Assembly: GCF_900110925.1 (NCBI RefSeq)
Contig: NZ_FOFP01000004.1
Span: 231,250 to 295,249, forward strand
Source of the DNA: Pseudomonas cuatrocienegasensis
GTDB lineage: Bacteria; Pseudomonadota; Gammaproteobacteria; Pseudomonadales; Pseudomonadaceae
Length of the DNA stretch: 64,000 nucleotides
Direction of reading: 5' to 3'
Each line of letters opens with the position of its first letter. Position 1 is the stretch's first letter. Positions 42,444-51,951 of the stretch are shown one piece after another. The notes beneath the pieces are model-generated. The model was not told where the DNA came from. It did not search any database and was given only the letters and a program-made list of their open reading frames with translations. The translations under genes were made by a program, and so were the position numbers.

Positions 42444-43136
42444 ATGAGTGCTGCCGATAACGTCAAACTCGAAGCAGGCTGGAAAGCGGCCCTGCATGAT
42501 GAATTCGAGAAGCCCTATATGCGCCAGCTGGGCGATTTTTTGCGTGCGGAAAAAGCCGCGGGCAAGGAGATCTACCCGCCAGGTCCGCTGATCTTCAATG
42601 CGCTCAACTCCACGCCGCTGGACCAGGTGAAAGTGGTGATCATTGGCCAGGACCCCTATCACGGTCCGGGTCAGGCCCATGGATTGTGCTTCTCCGTACA
42701 GCCTGGGGTGGCCACGCCGCCGTCGCTGCTGAATATCTACAAAGAGCTCAAGCGCGACCTGAATATCGATATCCCTGCCCATGGCTGCCTGCAGCACTGG
42801 GCCGAGCAGGGCGTGCTGCTGCTCAACACGTCGCTGACGGTCGAGCGTGGCAATGCCGGCTCCCATGCTGCCAAAGGCTGGCAGCCGTTCACCGATCGGG
42901 TGATCGAGGTGGTCAGTGCGCAGCGCCCGCACCTGGTGTTTCTGCTCTGGGGCGCCCACGCACAGGGTAAGGAAAAACTCATCGATACCCAGCGCCACCT
43001 GGCCCTGCGCTCGCCCCATCCCTCGCCGCTATCGGCGCACCGGGGGTTTATCGGCAATGGCCATTTCAGCCGGACCAACAAGTTTCTCGATCAGCAGGGA
43101 CTGACGCCTATCGATTGGCGCCTGCCGGCGCTGTAA
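42444..43136 (+). CDS. ung: Uracil-DNA glycosylase
   Basis: 230 residues with family-1 UDG motifs: [18 protein letters not shown] (water-activating Asp), [22 protein letters not shown] and [21 protein letters not shown]. Removes uracil from DNA. The ATG at 42444 is preceded by GGAGAC. Typical length. Confidence 0.97.
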   Translation: MSAADNVKLEAGWKAALHDEFEKPYMRQLGDFLRAEKAAGKEIYPPGPLIFNALNSTPLDQVKVVIIGQDPYHGPGQAHGLCFSVQPGVATPPSLLNIYKELKRDLNIDIPAHGCLQHWAEQGVLLLNTSLTVERGNAGSHAAKGWQPFTDRVIEVVSAQRPHLVFLLWGAHAQGKEKLIDTQRHLALRSPHPSPLSAHRGFIGNGHFSRTNKFLDQQGLTPIDWRLPAL

Positions 43137-43139
43137 GCC

Positions 43140-44036
43140 CTAGGCCTCTGCGCTGCTGCATACCTGGGCGGCGAGATCGCGTTGCAGGTCGCGCAGGCGG
43201 TGTCCAAGGCGCTCGCGCTGGGCGTCGGTGGCCTGGGCCAGCAGGTCGCTGAACAGGCTGGCCAGCGCCGCACGTGAACGCGGGTAAGCGGCGCGATAGT
43301 CATCGCTGTAATAGGCTTCGCGGTTCTGTAGCAGGTGTGTCAGGCGCTCGCCAAAGTCGGGTTGGTCCCGTTGCGCCATGGCCTGACGAAAGGCGTCTTG
43401 CCAGAGGGCGCGGTTTTCCAGCCAGTAGCGGTTCTGCTCGCCCAGGCCTTCGGCCCAGGTCGTGACCCGAGCCTGCTGTTCGGCATTAAGTCGGCCTAGC
43501 CAGTTGCGCAGGCGGTCTTCCAGGCGCTCGGCGCGCTCGCGGTGCTGGGTGGCCAGGTCCGGTTCGAGAAAGTCCTGGCGGTCTTCCACGTTGTCTTCGT
43601 CCATGGCGGCGTATAGCGCCTCGACCTGGCTGTCGTTCAGGCCTTTGAGCAATTCGATGGCGGTGGGCGTGACCTCTACAGTCAGGCGTTTGATGGCTGC
43701 ATCCACATCGGCGAAGCGCGCCAGCAAATGTTCGGCACTGGGCGCGGGGCCGCTAACCAGGCGCTGGGTTTCGTTCAGCCAGTCAAGATAACGCGGCAGC
43801 TCCTGGCTGCAATGCCAGGTCAGGTGTTGCTGCACCCGTGGTTTGAGCCAGGCTTGCTGGGTGCTGTCCAGACTCAGGTAGTCATTCAAGCGCCAGGGCA
43901 CCAGCCAATCGAGATTGCGGTAGGCCAGGCCCACCTGGCTGCAGGCGCTGACGAGCACTGGCAGCAACACCAGCAGTGCCAGGCTGCGTAGGCGCAAGCA
44001 GGCGGCGAGACAATCCAGGTGGCGTAACAACCTCAT
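43140..44036 (-). CDS. DUF6279 family lipoprotein
   Basis: 298 residues from ATG 44036. Signal peptide with lipobox VSAC (LALLVLLPVLVSACSQVG), then GLAYRNLDWLVPWRLNDYLSL, the family's conserved start. The remainder is helical and charged (LNAEQQARVTTWAEGLGEQN). Outer-membrane or periplasmic; function unknown. Convergent with ung, 3 bp between the stops. Confidence 0.85.
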   Translation of the reverse strand: MRLLRHLDCLAACLRLRSLALLVLLPVLVSACSQVGLAYRNLDWLVPWRLNDYLSLDSTQQAWLKPRVQQHLTWHCSQELPRYLDWLNETQRLVSGPAPSAEHLLARFADVDAAIKRLTVEVTPTAIELLKGLNDSQVEALYAAMDEDNVEDRQDFLEPDLATQHRERAERLEDRLRNWLGRLNAEQQARVTTWAEGLGEQNRYWLENRALWQDAFRQAMAQRDQPDFGERLTHLLQNREAYYSDDYRAAYPRSRAALASLFSDLLAQATDAQRERLGHRLRDLQRDLAAQVCSSAEA

Positions 44037-44221
44037 GACATGCACCTCTGCACAATAGAGTGCCGAGGGTACGCCAGCCCCGTCGGTCTGCGGGGCGGTG
44101 GACACATTTGCTAAAAATCACATGAGTGTTGCATGGGGCAAGCGCCACTGCTTAGCAAGTAGGGTGCGCCGCGCGCACCAAGTGTCTGCAGCCAGCGCTG
44201 TCCATGTCAGGTTCCCAGAGA

Positions 44222-44248
44222 CAAAAAAAGACCCGCACAGGGCGGGCC
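44222..44248 (-). terminator. Rho-independent terminator after the tct-abrB genes
   Basis: On the minus strand GGCCCGC-CCTGT-GCGGGTC is followed by TTTTTTT. It ends the transcript that includes the AbrB-family gene and probably tctCBA. Confidence 0.85.
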
Positions 44249-44271
44249 AAAAGTTGCCGTAATGAGTCTGC

Positions 44272-45291
44272 TCAGCCGCGCTGTATCCATAGCCGGAACA
44301 GCGGTTCGGCGAGGAACATCACCATAAACAGGCGCAGCACCTGCAGTGCCGTGACCAGCGCCACCGACAGGTGCAGGGCCTCGGCGGTCAGGCACAGTTC
44401 GGTGATGCCGCCGGGCATCATGCCGAGCATCAGCGAGGTCTGGTCTTCGCCGGCGAGCCAGCCGAGACCGCTTGCCAGGAGCGCTGCCGCCAACATGGCG
44501 AGCAGGGTGAACAGCAGAATGCGCGCGAGAAACCCCGGTGCACTACGAAAGAACGCCCTGTCGAAATGACAGCCCAGGGCACAGCCGATCAGCCACTGAC
44601 CCACCTGGCCGAGGCCATTCGGCAAGCCGATGTGCAAATCGAAGGTGACGCTGGCGATGGCGCAGGCCGTGAGCGGCCCTAGCATCCACGGGTTGGGTTG
44701 CCCAAGGCGGCGCCAGAGCAAGGCCAGCAGGGCGCCGGCAGGCAGCAGCAGCGCCAGCCACAACCAGTCGACCTGGGCAGGTGTGGGGGCTGGCCGGTCC
44801 GGCAGGCCCCAGGTGAACAGTGCCGGCACGATCAGCACCACCGACAGCAGGCGCAGGCTGTGCGCAGCTGCGACACGGGCCACCTGGGCATCGTGGCGCT
44901 GCGCCAGATTGACCATTTCGCTGGCACCACCGGGCATGCTGGAGAAGAACGCCGTGGCCCGGTCCACACCGCTACGGCGCAGAACCAGGATGCCGATCAG
45001 GCTGAGCAGCAGGGTGCCGAAAGCACCTGCCAGGATGACGCCGAAATGGCTGATCAGTTGCGCCATGACTTCGCTGGTGAAGTGCAGACCGATGGCGCTG
45101 GAAACGATCCACTGACCGGTTTGCCGGCCAGCAGGGATCTCGCCGATGGTCCAACCGCTGCAACGTACCGCGATGACGGCCAGCAGCGAACCGATGATCC
45201 AGGGCAGGGGCCAGCCGATCAGGCTGGCCAGAGCGCCGCCGGCCAGGCCGACCAGCGGAGTGGCCCACCAGCTGCGCCAGTGGTTAGGCAC
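44272..45291 (-). CDS. AbrB-family membrane protein
   Basis: 339 residues with about ten hydrophobic segments in two similar halves (GGALASLIGWPLPWIIGSLLA; GLGWLAGEDQTSLMLGMMPGGITELCLTAEAL). SSMPGGASEMVNLAQRHDAQV and MMPGGITE are the repeated MPGG motif of PF05145 (AbrB, once linked to ammonia monooxygenase). Function unproven. It overlaps the end of tctA by 8 bp, so it belongs to the transporter operon. Confidence 0.88.
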   Translation of the reverse strand: MPNHWRSWWATPLVGLAGGALASLIGWPLPWIIGSLLAVIAVRCSGWTIGEIPAGRQTGQWIVSSAIGLHFTSEVMAQLISHFGVILAGAFGTLLLSLIGILVLRRSGVDRATAFFSSMPGGASEMVNLAQRHDAQVARVAAAHSLRLLSVVLIVPALFTWGLPDRPAPTPAQVDWLWLALLLPAGALLALLWRRLGQPNPWMLGPLTACAIASVTFDLHIGLPNGLGQVGQWLIGCALGCHFDRAFFRSAPGFLARILLFTLLAMLAAALLASGLGWLAGEDQTSLMLGMMPGGITELCLTAEALHLSVALVTALQVLRLFMVMFLAEPLFRLWIQRG

Positions 45292-46792
45292 CGGTAACCT
45301 GGGCTTTGCGGCGTGCGCGCATCCAGCGGATGCCTGGCAGGGCCAGCATCAGAAATGCCAGGGCCCACAGTATCAGCGTGATCGGGCTGCCCCAGAGGAT
45401 GCCCAGGTCGCCGGCCGAGATCGACAGGGCGCGGCGCAGGTTGTCTTCCATCATTTCACCGAGGACGAAGCCCAGGATCACTGCAGACAACGGGAAGTCC
45501 AGCTTGCGCAGGATATAGCCGAACACGCCGAGACCGATCATCAACACCAGGTCGAAGGTGGTGCTGTGCACCGCATAGACGCCGACCATGCTGATCACGG
45601 TGATCGCGGGTACCAGCACCCAGTTCGGCACGCTGAGCATGCGCGAGAACAGGCCGACCAGCGGGATGTTCATCACCAGCAGGATCACGTTACCGATAAA
45701 CAGCGAGGCGATCAGGCCCCAGACCACGTCCGGTTGCTGCTCGAACAACAACGGACCGGGGGTGATGTTGTACAGCGTCAGGGCGCCGATCATCACAGCG
45801 GTGGTACCCGAACCCGGTACACCGAGGGTCAGCATCGGGATCAGCGAGCCGCAGGCCGAGGCATTGTTGGCCGACTCGGGAGCGGCCAAGCCGCGCAGGT
45901 CGCCTTCACCGAACTTGCCACTGTCACCGGCCAGACGTTTTTCAGTCATGTAGGTCATGGCACTGGCAATGGTCGCGCCGGCGCCCGGCAGTACGCCGAT
46001 GATGAAACCGGCGATCGAGCTGCGAATCATGGTCCAGAAGGTGAAGCAGTATTCCTTGAAGTTGAACAGCACGCGGCCGCTGGCCTTGACTGCCTTCTGC
46101 CCGTTGTGAGTGTTTTCCAGCATCAGGAGGATTTCGCTGACACTGAAGAAACCGATCACCACGATGACGAACTGGATGCCATCAGACAGGCTGACGCTGT
46201 CGAACGTGAAGCGGTAAACCCCGGTGGTGGAGTCGACCCCAACGGTAGCCAGGGCCAGGCCGATCAGCGCCGAGAGCAGGGTCTTGACCGGTTTGTCACC
46301 GACCATGCCACCCAGGCAGGCAATCGCGAAAACCATCAGCACGAAGTATTCGGCAGGGCCGAAGGCCACCGCCCATTTCGCCAGGATCGGCGCGAACAGC
46401 ACTACGCCGCAGGTGGCGATCATGCTGCCGGTGAAGGAACTGACTGCCGACAACGACAGGGCGATGCCTGCTTTGCCCTGGCGGGCCAGCGGGTAGCCGT
46501 CGAGGGTGGTCATGACCGCAGCGGCATCACCGGGGACGTTGAGCAGAATGGCGGAAATACGCCCGCCGTACTCGCAGCCCAGGTATACGGCAGCGAGCAG
46601 AATCAGCGCGGTTTCCGGCGGCAGGCCAAGGGCGAAGGCCAGCGGCAGCAGCAGAGCAACGCCGTTGATTGGGCCCAGACCCGGCAGCAAACCGACGATG
46701 GTGCCGACGAAGGCACCGAACAGCGCGACCAGCAGGTTGGTTGGCCGGGTGGCAACGTCAAAGCCCTGCATCAGAAAATGTAAAGTTTCCAT
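45284..46792 (-). CDS. tctA: Tripartite tricarboxylate transporter large subunit TctA
   Basis: 502 residues from ATG 46792. About 12 membrane helices with the TctA signatures GLLPGLGPINGVALLLPLAF, GRISAILLNVPGDAAAVMTTLDGYPLA and GVLPGAGATIASAMTYMTEK. Main transport subunit of the TctABC citrate/tricarboxylate importer. It starts 1 bp after the tctB stop. Confidence 0.95.
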   Translation of the reverse strand: METLHFLMQGFDVATRPTNLLVALFGAFVGTIVGLLPGLGPINGVALLLPLAFALGLPPETALILLAAVYLGCEYGGRISAILLNVPGDAAAVMTTLDGYPLARQGKAGIALSLSAVSSFTGSMIATCGVVLFAPILAKWAVAFGPAEYFVLMVFAIACLGGMVGDKPVKTLLSALIGLALATVGVDSTTGVYRFTFDSVSLSDGIQFVIVVIGFFSVSEILLMLENTHNGQKAVKASGRVLFNFKEYCFTFWTMIRSSIAGFIIGVLPGAGATIASAMTYMTEKRLAGDSGKFGEGDLRGLAAPESANNASACGSLIPMLTLGVPGSGTTAVMIGALTLYNITPGPLLFEQQPDVVWGLIASLFIGNVILLVMNIPLVGLFSRMLSVPNWVLVPAITVISMVGVYAVHSTTFDLVLMIGLGVFGYILRKLDFPLSAVILGFVLGEMMEDNLRRALSISAGDLGILWGSPITLILWALAFLMLALPGIRWMRARRKAQVTGA

Positions 46793-46793
46793 C

Positions 46794-47237
46794 TCAGCTC
46801 TCCACCAACGCTTCGAACACGCCCAAAGGCAGTGGTACGTCGAGCGCATAATCGAACAGGGCATACAGCAGCACGCCCATCAGTACACCGCTGACCAGGC
46901 AAGGCAGCACGCGGCCAGTGAACAGCAGGCCGAGAACGAAGGTCGCCAGCGCAGTGCTCAGAATGAAGCCCAGAGGCTCGAACAGTACGGCGTAGGCCAG
47001 CAGGGTGAGAATGCACAGGCCTGCACGCTGCAGCGCGCGGCGGCTGAGCATTTCCACAGCCTCACCGGGCTTGAAGACCAACCAGGCGGAGCCAACTGCC
47101 ATCAGTGCGAGCAGCAGCAGCGGGTAAGCCCGTGGGCCGACCGGGTCATAGGCGAAGGGAGCTTGGAACCCCCAGGCGATGACTGCGAGGCAGGCGCAAA
47201 ACAGCAGCCAGATCGCAGCGAACAGGCGAACGTACAT
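46794..47237 (-). CDS. tctB: Tripartite tricarboxylate transporter small subunit TctB
   Basis: 147 residues from ATG 47237, four membrane helices (LFAAIWLLFCACLAVIAWGF; AYPLLLLALMAVGSAWLVF; ILTLLAYAVLFEPLGFILST; VLPCLVSGVLMGVLLYALFDYAL). Standard length and position for TctB between tctC and tctA. Confidence 0.9.
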   Translation of the reverse strand: MYVRLFAAIWLLFCACLAVIAWGFQAPFAYDPVGPRAYPLLLLALMAVGSAWLVFKPGEAVEMLSRRALQRAGLCILTLLAYAVLFEPLGFILSTALATFVLGLLFTGRVLPCLVSGVLMGVLLYALFDYALDVPLPLGVFEALVES

Positions 47238-47327
47238 AGCAATGGTCTCTTGCGTAGGGACAGGGTCGAGCGGCAGGCCGCCCGCAGGGCAGGTCAGACG
47301 TCGAGTGACGACTGACCTGCGATGCAC

Positions 47328-48308
47328 TTATTGCTGCATCAGGCCAAATTCTGCGGCCAGGGTCTTGTACTCAGCGACCTGCTTAAACACCAGGGCATTG
47401 AGGTCATCACCGGTGACTGACAATGGCAGCAGGTCACGTTGCTCACGCATCTTGGCGAAATCCTCGCTGGCCAGCATCGTGTCGAACTGCTGCTTCCACC
47501 AGTTGAACTGCTCGTCGCTGACTTCCGGGCCCATATAGAAACCGCGGATCACCGGCCAGTTGATGTCGTAACCCTGTTCCTTGGCAGTGGGGATTTCTGC
47601 CAGTTTGCCGGGCAGCCGCTCCTCGGAAAGTACGGCGAGGATGCGTACTTTTTTTGCTTCCAGTTGCGGGGTGACTTCGCCCAGACCGCTGCTGGTGACC
47701 TGTACGTGGCCGCCGAGCATGGCGGTGAGGGTTTCGCCGCCGCCTTCAAAGGCGACATAACGCAGGTTTTTCGGGTCGATACCGGCGAGGCGGGCGATCA
47801 GCGCGGTCTGCATCCAGTCCTGACCGCCGATGGTGGCGCCAGCGCCGAAGACGATGCTCGACGGGTCTTTCTTCAGCGCCTGGATCAGGTCGTCGAGGTT
47901 CTGGTACGGCGAGTCGGCACGCACGGTAATCGCGCCGTAGTCGGTACCCACGGCGGCCAGCCAGCGTACGGCGTTTTCGTCGTAGCGGCCGAACTTGCCC
48001 TGGGCCAGGTTCAGCAGTGAGCCGCTGGAGAACGCGGTGATGGTGCCCGGGTCATCTGCGCGCTGGGCGACCACGGCGTTGTAGGCCACTGCGCCGACAC
48101 CGCCGGGCATGTAGGTGACGCGCATCGGGGCTTTGAGCAGGCCTTCATCTTTCAGGCCGCTCTGGGCCAGTTTGCAGGTCAGGTCGAAGCCACCGCCTGG
48201 CTTGGCCGGGGCGATGCATTCGGGACGCTTGGGCTCGGCTGCCAGCAACTGACCCGCGAAGGCGAGGCAGGCAGTAGCCAGGGCTATACGGCTGAAAGCA
48301 ATGTGCAT
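47328..48308 (-). CDS. tctC: Tricarboxylate-binding protein TctC
   Basis: 326 residues with signal peptide (RIALATACLAFAGQLLAAEP). Binding-protein motifs CIAPAKPGGGFDLTCKLAQSGL, VTYMPGGVGAVAYNAV and FGAGATIGGQDWMQTALIA are characteristic of TctC/Bug proteins. High-affinity periplasmic capture of citrate or cis-aconitate for TctAB. About 30 bp downstream of the porin gene. Confidence 0.94.
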   Translation of the reverse strand: MHIAFSRIALATACLAFAGQLLAAEPKRPECIAPAKPGGGFDLTCKLAQSGLKDEGLLKAPMRVTYMPGGVGAVAYNAVVAQRADDPGTITAFSSGSLLNLAQGKFGRYDENAVRWLAAVGTDYGAITVRADSPYQNLDDLIQALKKDPSSIVFGAGATIGGQDWMQTALIARLAGIDPKNLRYVAFEGGGETLTAMLGGHVQVTSSGLGEVTPQLEAKKVRILAVLSEERLPGKLAEIPTAKEQGYDINWPVIRGFYMGPEVSDEQFNWWKQQFDTMLASEDFAKMREQRDLLPLSVTGDDLNALVFKQVAEYKTLAAEFGLMQQ

Positions 48309-48337
48309 GGTTGATTCCTCTGGGTTCTTATTGTGGG

Positions 48338-49603
48338 TTACCAGATCGCCAGGCTGTAGCCGACGATGACGCGGTTTTCGTCCGCATCGCGGGCGAAGTC
48401 GGAGCGCAGGCTGGCGTTACGTAGACGCACGTACACATCTTTGAGCGGGCCGCTCTGTACCACGTACTTGACCTCAATGTTGCGTTCCCATTCACCGCCG
48501 GTGCGCGTGCTGTTGGCAATTTCAGCGTCGTCACCGCGGATATAGCGGGTCATGAAGCTCAAGCCGGGCACACCGACCTTGGCAAAGTCGAAGTCGTAAC
48601 GCGCCTGCCAGGAGCGCTCGTCGGCGTTGGCGAAGTCGTTGATCTGCACGAAGTTGACCAGGAACGGGTCGCTGCCGTCGATGTAGGCATAGCCGGTATC
48701 ACCGCTCATGCGCTGGTAGCCCAGGCCGAATTTGTGCCCGCTGATGGCATAGCTGACCATGCCGTTGAGGGCGCGGTTGTCGATCTTGCCGGCATTGGCT
48801 GCGCCGCTGTCATTGCTGATCATCAGGCGCAGGTCGGAGGACAGGGTACCGGCGCCCAGAGCGTGGCTGGTTTGCAGGCCGAAGAAATGCTGGCGGTAGA
48901 TATCGTCCAGATCGGCGAAGTAGTAGCGCCCGGTCAGGCCCTTGGCAATCTTGTAGTCGAAGCCTGCCAGGTCGAGGTGGTCGGCTGTGATACCGCCTGC
49001 GAAGCGACCATTCTTACTGTTGAGCACGAGGTCTTCGGAGTTGGTCGAGGCGCGGTCGATTACCTTGTCCAGGCGTCCGCCAGTCAAGGTAAGACCTTCC
49101 AGCTCGGCGGAGCTCAGCAGCCCGCCCTCGAATACTTGCGGCATAAGACGGCTGTCGCTGGCTTTGACGACCGGCAGCTCGGGTACGTGCGAGCCATAAC
49201 GCAGTTCGGTATTGGAAACCTTGACCTTGGCGGTCATGCCCAGGCGACTGAACTCGTCGGCGGAGCGATCATCATCCTGCACGGGCAGCAGGTCAGTGCC
49301 TGTGCGACCCTTGCCCGAGTCGAGCTTGAGACCGAGCATGCCCATGGCATCGAGGCCGAAACCGACGGTGCCTTCGGTGTAGCCGGATTTAAGGTCGAGC
49401 AGAAAACCCTGACCCCATTCTTCGCGCTTGTTCTGGCCGTCGAACTGACGAAAGTCGCGATTGAGGTAGATATTGGTGGCAGTCAGGTTGGCCGAGCTGT
49501 CTTCGATGAAGGCGGCGTGTGCCGAGGGTGCGAGCAGGGCAGTCGATACAGCGAGGCTGAGCAGGTGAGCAGGCGACAGCGCCTGACGAGATGCGATAGG
49601 CAT
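48338..49603 (-). CDS. opdH: OprD-family porin (OpdH-like)
   Basis: 421 residues from ATG 49603 with a long signal peptide (ALSPAHLLSLAVSTALLAPSAHAAF). OprD-type features include FIEDSSANLTATNIYLNRDFR, DGQNKREEWGQGFLLDLKSGYTEGTVGFGLDA and a terminal aromatic residue (GYSLAIW). Coupled to tctCBA and opposite tctDE, as opdH is in P. aeruginosa, where it takes up tricarboxylates. Substrate inferred from this context. Confidence 0.9.
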   Translation of the reverse strand: MPIASRQALSPAHLLSLAVSTALLAPSAHAAFIEDSSANLTATNIYLNRDFRQFDGQNKREEWGQGFLLDLKSGYTEGTVGFGLDAMGMLGLKLDSGKGRTGTDLLPVQDDDRSADEFSRLGMTAKVKVSNTELRYGSHVPELPVVKASDSRLMPQVFEGGLLSSAELEGLTLTGGRLDKVIDRASTNSEDLVLNSKNGRFAGGITADHLDLAGFDYKIAKGLTGRYYFADLDDIYRQHFFGLQTSHALGAGTLSSDLRLMISNDSGAANAGKIDNRALNGMVSYAISGHKFGLGYQRMSGDTGYAYIDGSDPFLVNFVQINDFANADERSWQARYDFDFAKVGVPGLSFMTRYIRGDDAEIANSTRTGGEWERNIEVKYVVQSGPLKDVYVRLRNASLRSDFARDADENRVIVGYSLAIW

Positions 49604-49854
49604 CGTGTGGTCTCCAATTGTTGTTTTTGTCACGGCTGCACACCACTGTACGAGCCGTTTTGGTGGATGGATCGAGCCATCCTGTTGAGGATGCTAGAGG
49701 GGCAAGCTTTCGCCAAGCTTTCAGGTGGTGAAAGTTTTTACAGCGCCCTGCAGCAATATCAGCGCATCTGCCTGGCTCGCTGTAAACTTCCCCGCGCGCA
49801 GCATGGGCGGCGCCTGGGGCCTGATCCGGTCCCGCTGTTCAAGTGGAGGTGGCA

Positions 49855-50523
49855 GTGCGAGTTCTGCTGGTCGAAGATCATCCGCAACTGGCGGAAAGTG
49901 TGGCGCAAGCCTTGCGCGCGTCGGGCCTGACGGTCGATGTGCTGCACGATGGAGTGGCCGCGGATCTGGCCTTGAGTAGCGAGGAGTACGCCCTGGCCGT
50001 TCTCGATATCGGCCTGCCGCGCATGGATGGTTTCCAGGTGTTGGCGCGGCTGCGTGAGCGTGGCAAGACTCTCCCGGTGTTGATGCTCACCGCCCGCGGC
50101 GAGGTCAAGGACCGTGTGCATGGCCTTAACCTGGGGGCCGACGATTACCTGGCCAAACCCTTCGAACTGAGTGAGCTGGAAGCGCGGGTCAAGGCGTTGC
50201 TGCGGCGCAGTGTGCTGGGCGGTGAGCAGCAACAGCGCTGTGGTCCGTTGGTTTATGACCTGGGTACGCGACGCTTCAGCCTGGACGGCGAAGCGCTCAA
50301 CCTGACCTCGCGCGAGCAGGCAGTGCTGGAGGCGATGATCGCCCGGCCTGGGCGCGTGATGAGCAAGGAGCAACTGGCCGCTCAGGTATTCGGCCTTGAT
50401 GAGAATGCCAGCTCCGACGCCATCGAAATCTATATTCACCGCCTGCGCAAGAAGCTCGAAGGGGGTGTGCGCATCGTCACCTTCCGCGGCCTGGGTTATC
50501 TGTTGGAAGCCAGCGATGGCTGA
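49855..50523 (+). CDS. tctD: Response regulator TctD
   Basis: 222 residues from GTG 49855 (GGAGG seven bases upstream; earlier GTGs in frame are less well placed). OmpR-type: receiver domain with VLLVEDHPQLAE, phospho-acceptor Asp51 in AVLDIGLPRMDG and conserved Lys (DDYLAKPFE); winged-helix C-terminus (RPGRVMSKEQLAAQVF, AIEIYIHRLRKKL). Divergent from opdH-tctCBA, which it probably activates. Confidence 0.93.
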   Translation: MRVLLVEDHPQLAESVAQALRASGLTVDVLHDGVAADLALSSEEYALAVLDIGLPRMDGFQVLARLRERGKTLPVLMLTARGEVKDRVHGLNLGADDYLAKPFELSELEARVKALLRRSVLGGEQQQRCGPLVYDLGTRRFSLDGEALNLTSREQAVLEAMIARPGRVMSKEQLAAQVFGLDENASSDAIEIYIHRLRKKLEGGVRIVTFRGLGYLLEASDG

Positions 50524-51922
50524 GCCGGGCAGCCTGCGCGGACGCCTGCTGCGGCGCCTGGCACTGTTGTTGACGGTGATTCTGGTGGTCAGCAGTCTCA
50601 GCGCTTACTGGAGCGCGCGCCGCGCCGCCGATACCGCTTACGATCGAACCCTGTTGGCGTCCGCACGGGCCATTGCCGATGGCCTCTATGCCACGGGCGA
50701 GCGGCTGAGCGCCAACGTGCCTTATGTGGCCCTCGATACCTTCGCCTATGACAGTGCCGGGCGCATCTACTACCAGGTGCTGGATCTCAAGGGCGCGCTG
50801 GTGTCCGGCTATGAAGACCTGCCCGCACCCCCACCCGATACGCCGCGCACCAATGATTACCCGGCGCTGGCGCATTTTTACGATGCCGAGTACCGCGATC
50901 AGGGCGTGCGAGTGGTCAACCTGCTGCAGCCGGTCAGCGAGCCGCAGCTCAATGGCATCGCGCAGATTCGCGTGGCCGAAACCCAGGGCGCTCGTGAGCG
51001 CATGGCGCGTGAGCTATTGCTGGGTACGCTGTGGCGCATGGGCTTTCTTTCGCTCAGTGCGCTTGGCTTGGTGTGGCTGGCAGTCAGCGCTGGCTTGCGA
51101 CCACTGGAGCGCCTGCGCCGCAGTGTGGTCGAGCGCACCAGTGATGATCTGCAGCCATTGCCCGACGAAGGCCTGCCGCGCGAATTGCGCCCGCTGGTGG
51201 ACGCCTTGAATCAGTTCAATGCGCGCTTGCGACGCCTGTTCGAGCGGCAGTCGCAATTTATTGCCGATGCCTCCCATGAGCTGCGCACGCCCCTGGCTGC
51301 GCTCAAGGCGCGGATAGAATTGGGGCGGCGCGATCAGCAACCGGCGGTCTGGCTCAGCACCCTGGAAAGCGCGGCCCAGCAGACCGATCGACTGACTCAT
51401 CTGGCCAATCAGTTGCTTTCGCTGGCGCGTATCGAGAGTGGAGCACGGGCAATTGCCGAGGGCGGAGCGCAACCGCTGGACCTCAGCCAATTGGCGCGGG
51501 AGTTGGGGCTGGCGCTGGCGCCTCTGGCCCATGCCCGTGGTATCGCCCTGGCCCTGGAAGCCGATGCGCCGGTGTGGCTGCATGGCGAACCGACGCTGCT
51601 CAACGAGCTGCTGTGCAACCTGCTGGACAATGCTTTGGCGCATACCCCAGCGGGGGGCAATGTGGTGCTGAGGGTGCTCGCACCGGCGGTGCTCGAGGTG
51701 CAGGACGACGGCCCCGGCATTCCGCTGGAGGATCATGAGAAGGTTTTCGAGCGCTTTTATCGGCGCAGTGCCCAGGGCAACGGCGCGGGGCTGGGGCTGG
51801 CCATCGTCGGCGAGATCTGCCGTGCCCATCAGGCGCTGATCACCCTGCACCAGCCCGTGCCCAGTGGACTGCTGGTGCGGGTGGCGTTTACTGCACTGGA
51901 CAGGCCGGCCGCGCTGCCCTGA
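50516..51922 (+). CDS. tctE: Sensor histidine kinase TctE
   Basis: 468 residues. First helix about 15-33, a periplasmic sensor region (to about 170) and a second helix (LLLGTLWRMGFLSLSALGLVWLAVSAGL). Then a HisKA box FIADASHELRTPLAALKARIELG (phospho-His) and an ATPase domain with N-box NELLCNLLDNALAHTP and G-boxes DDGPGIP and GAGLGLAI. Its ATG overlaps the tctD stop by 8 bp. Senses tricarboxylate by analogy. Confidence 0.93.
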   Translation: MAEPGSLRGRLLRRLALLLTVILVVSSLSAYWSARRAADTAYDRTLLASARAIADGLYATGERLSANVPYVALDTFAYDSAGRIYYQVLDLKGALVSGYEDLPAPPPDTPRTNDYPALAHFYDAEYRDQGVRVVNLLQPVSEPQLNGIAQIRVAETQGARERMARELLLGTLWRMGFLSLSALGLVWLAVSAGLRPLERLRRSVVERTSDDLQPLPDEGLPRELRPLVDALNQFNARLRRLFERQSQFIADASHELRTPLAALKARIELGRRDQQPAVWLSTLESAAQQTDRLTHLANQLLSLARIESGARAIAEGGAQPLDLSQLARELGLALAPLAHARGIALALEADAPVWLHGEPTLLNELLCNLLDNALAHTPAGGNVVLRVLAPAVLEVQDDGPGIPLEDHEKVFERFYRRSAQGNGAGLGLAIVGEICRAHQALITLHQPVPSGLLVRVAFTALDRPAALP

Positions 51923-51951
51923 GCCGGTCGCCCTCAGGCGTCTACGTGCGG

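Noticed and set aside
45146..46783. 545-codon plus-strand frame opposite tctA
   Set aside because: Gln/His/Asp-rich antisense composition typical of a shadow frame; the minus strand carries an unmistakable TctA.
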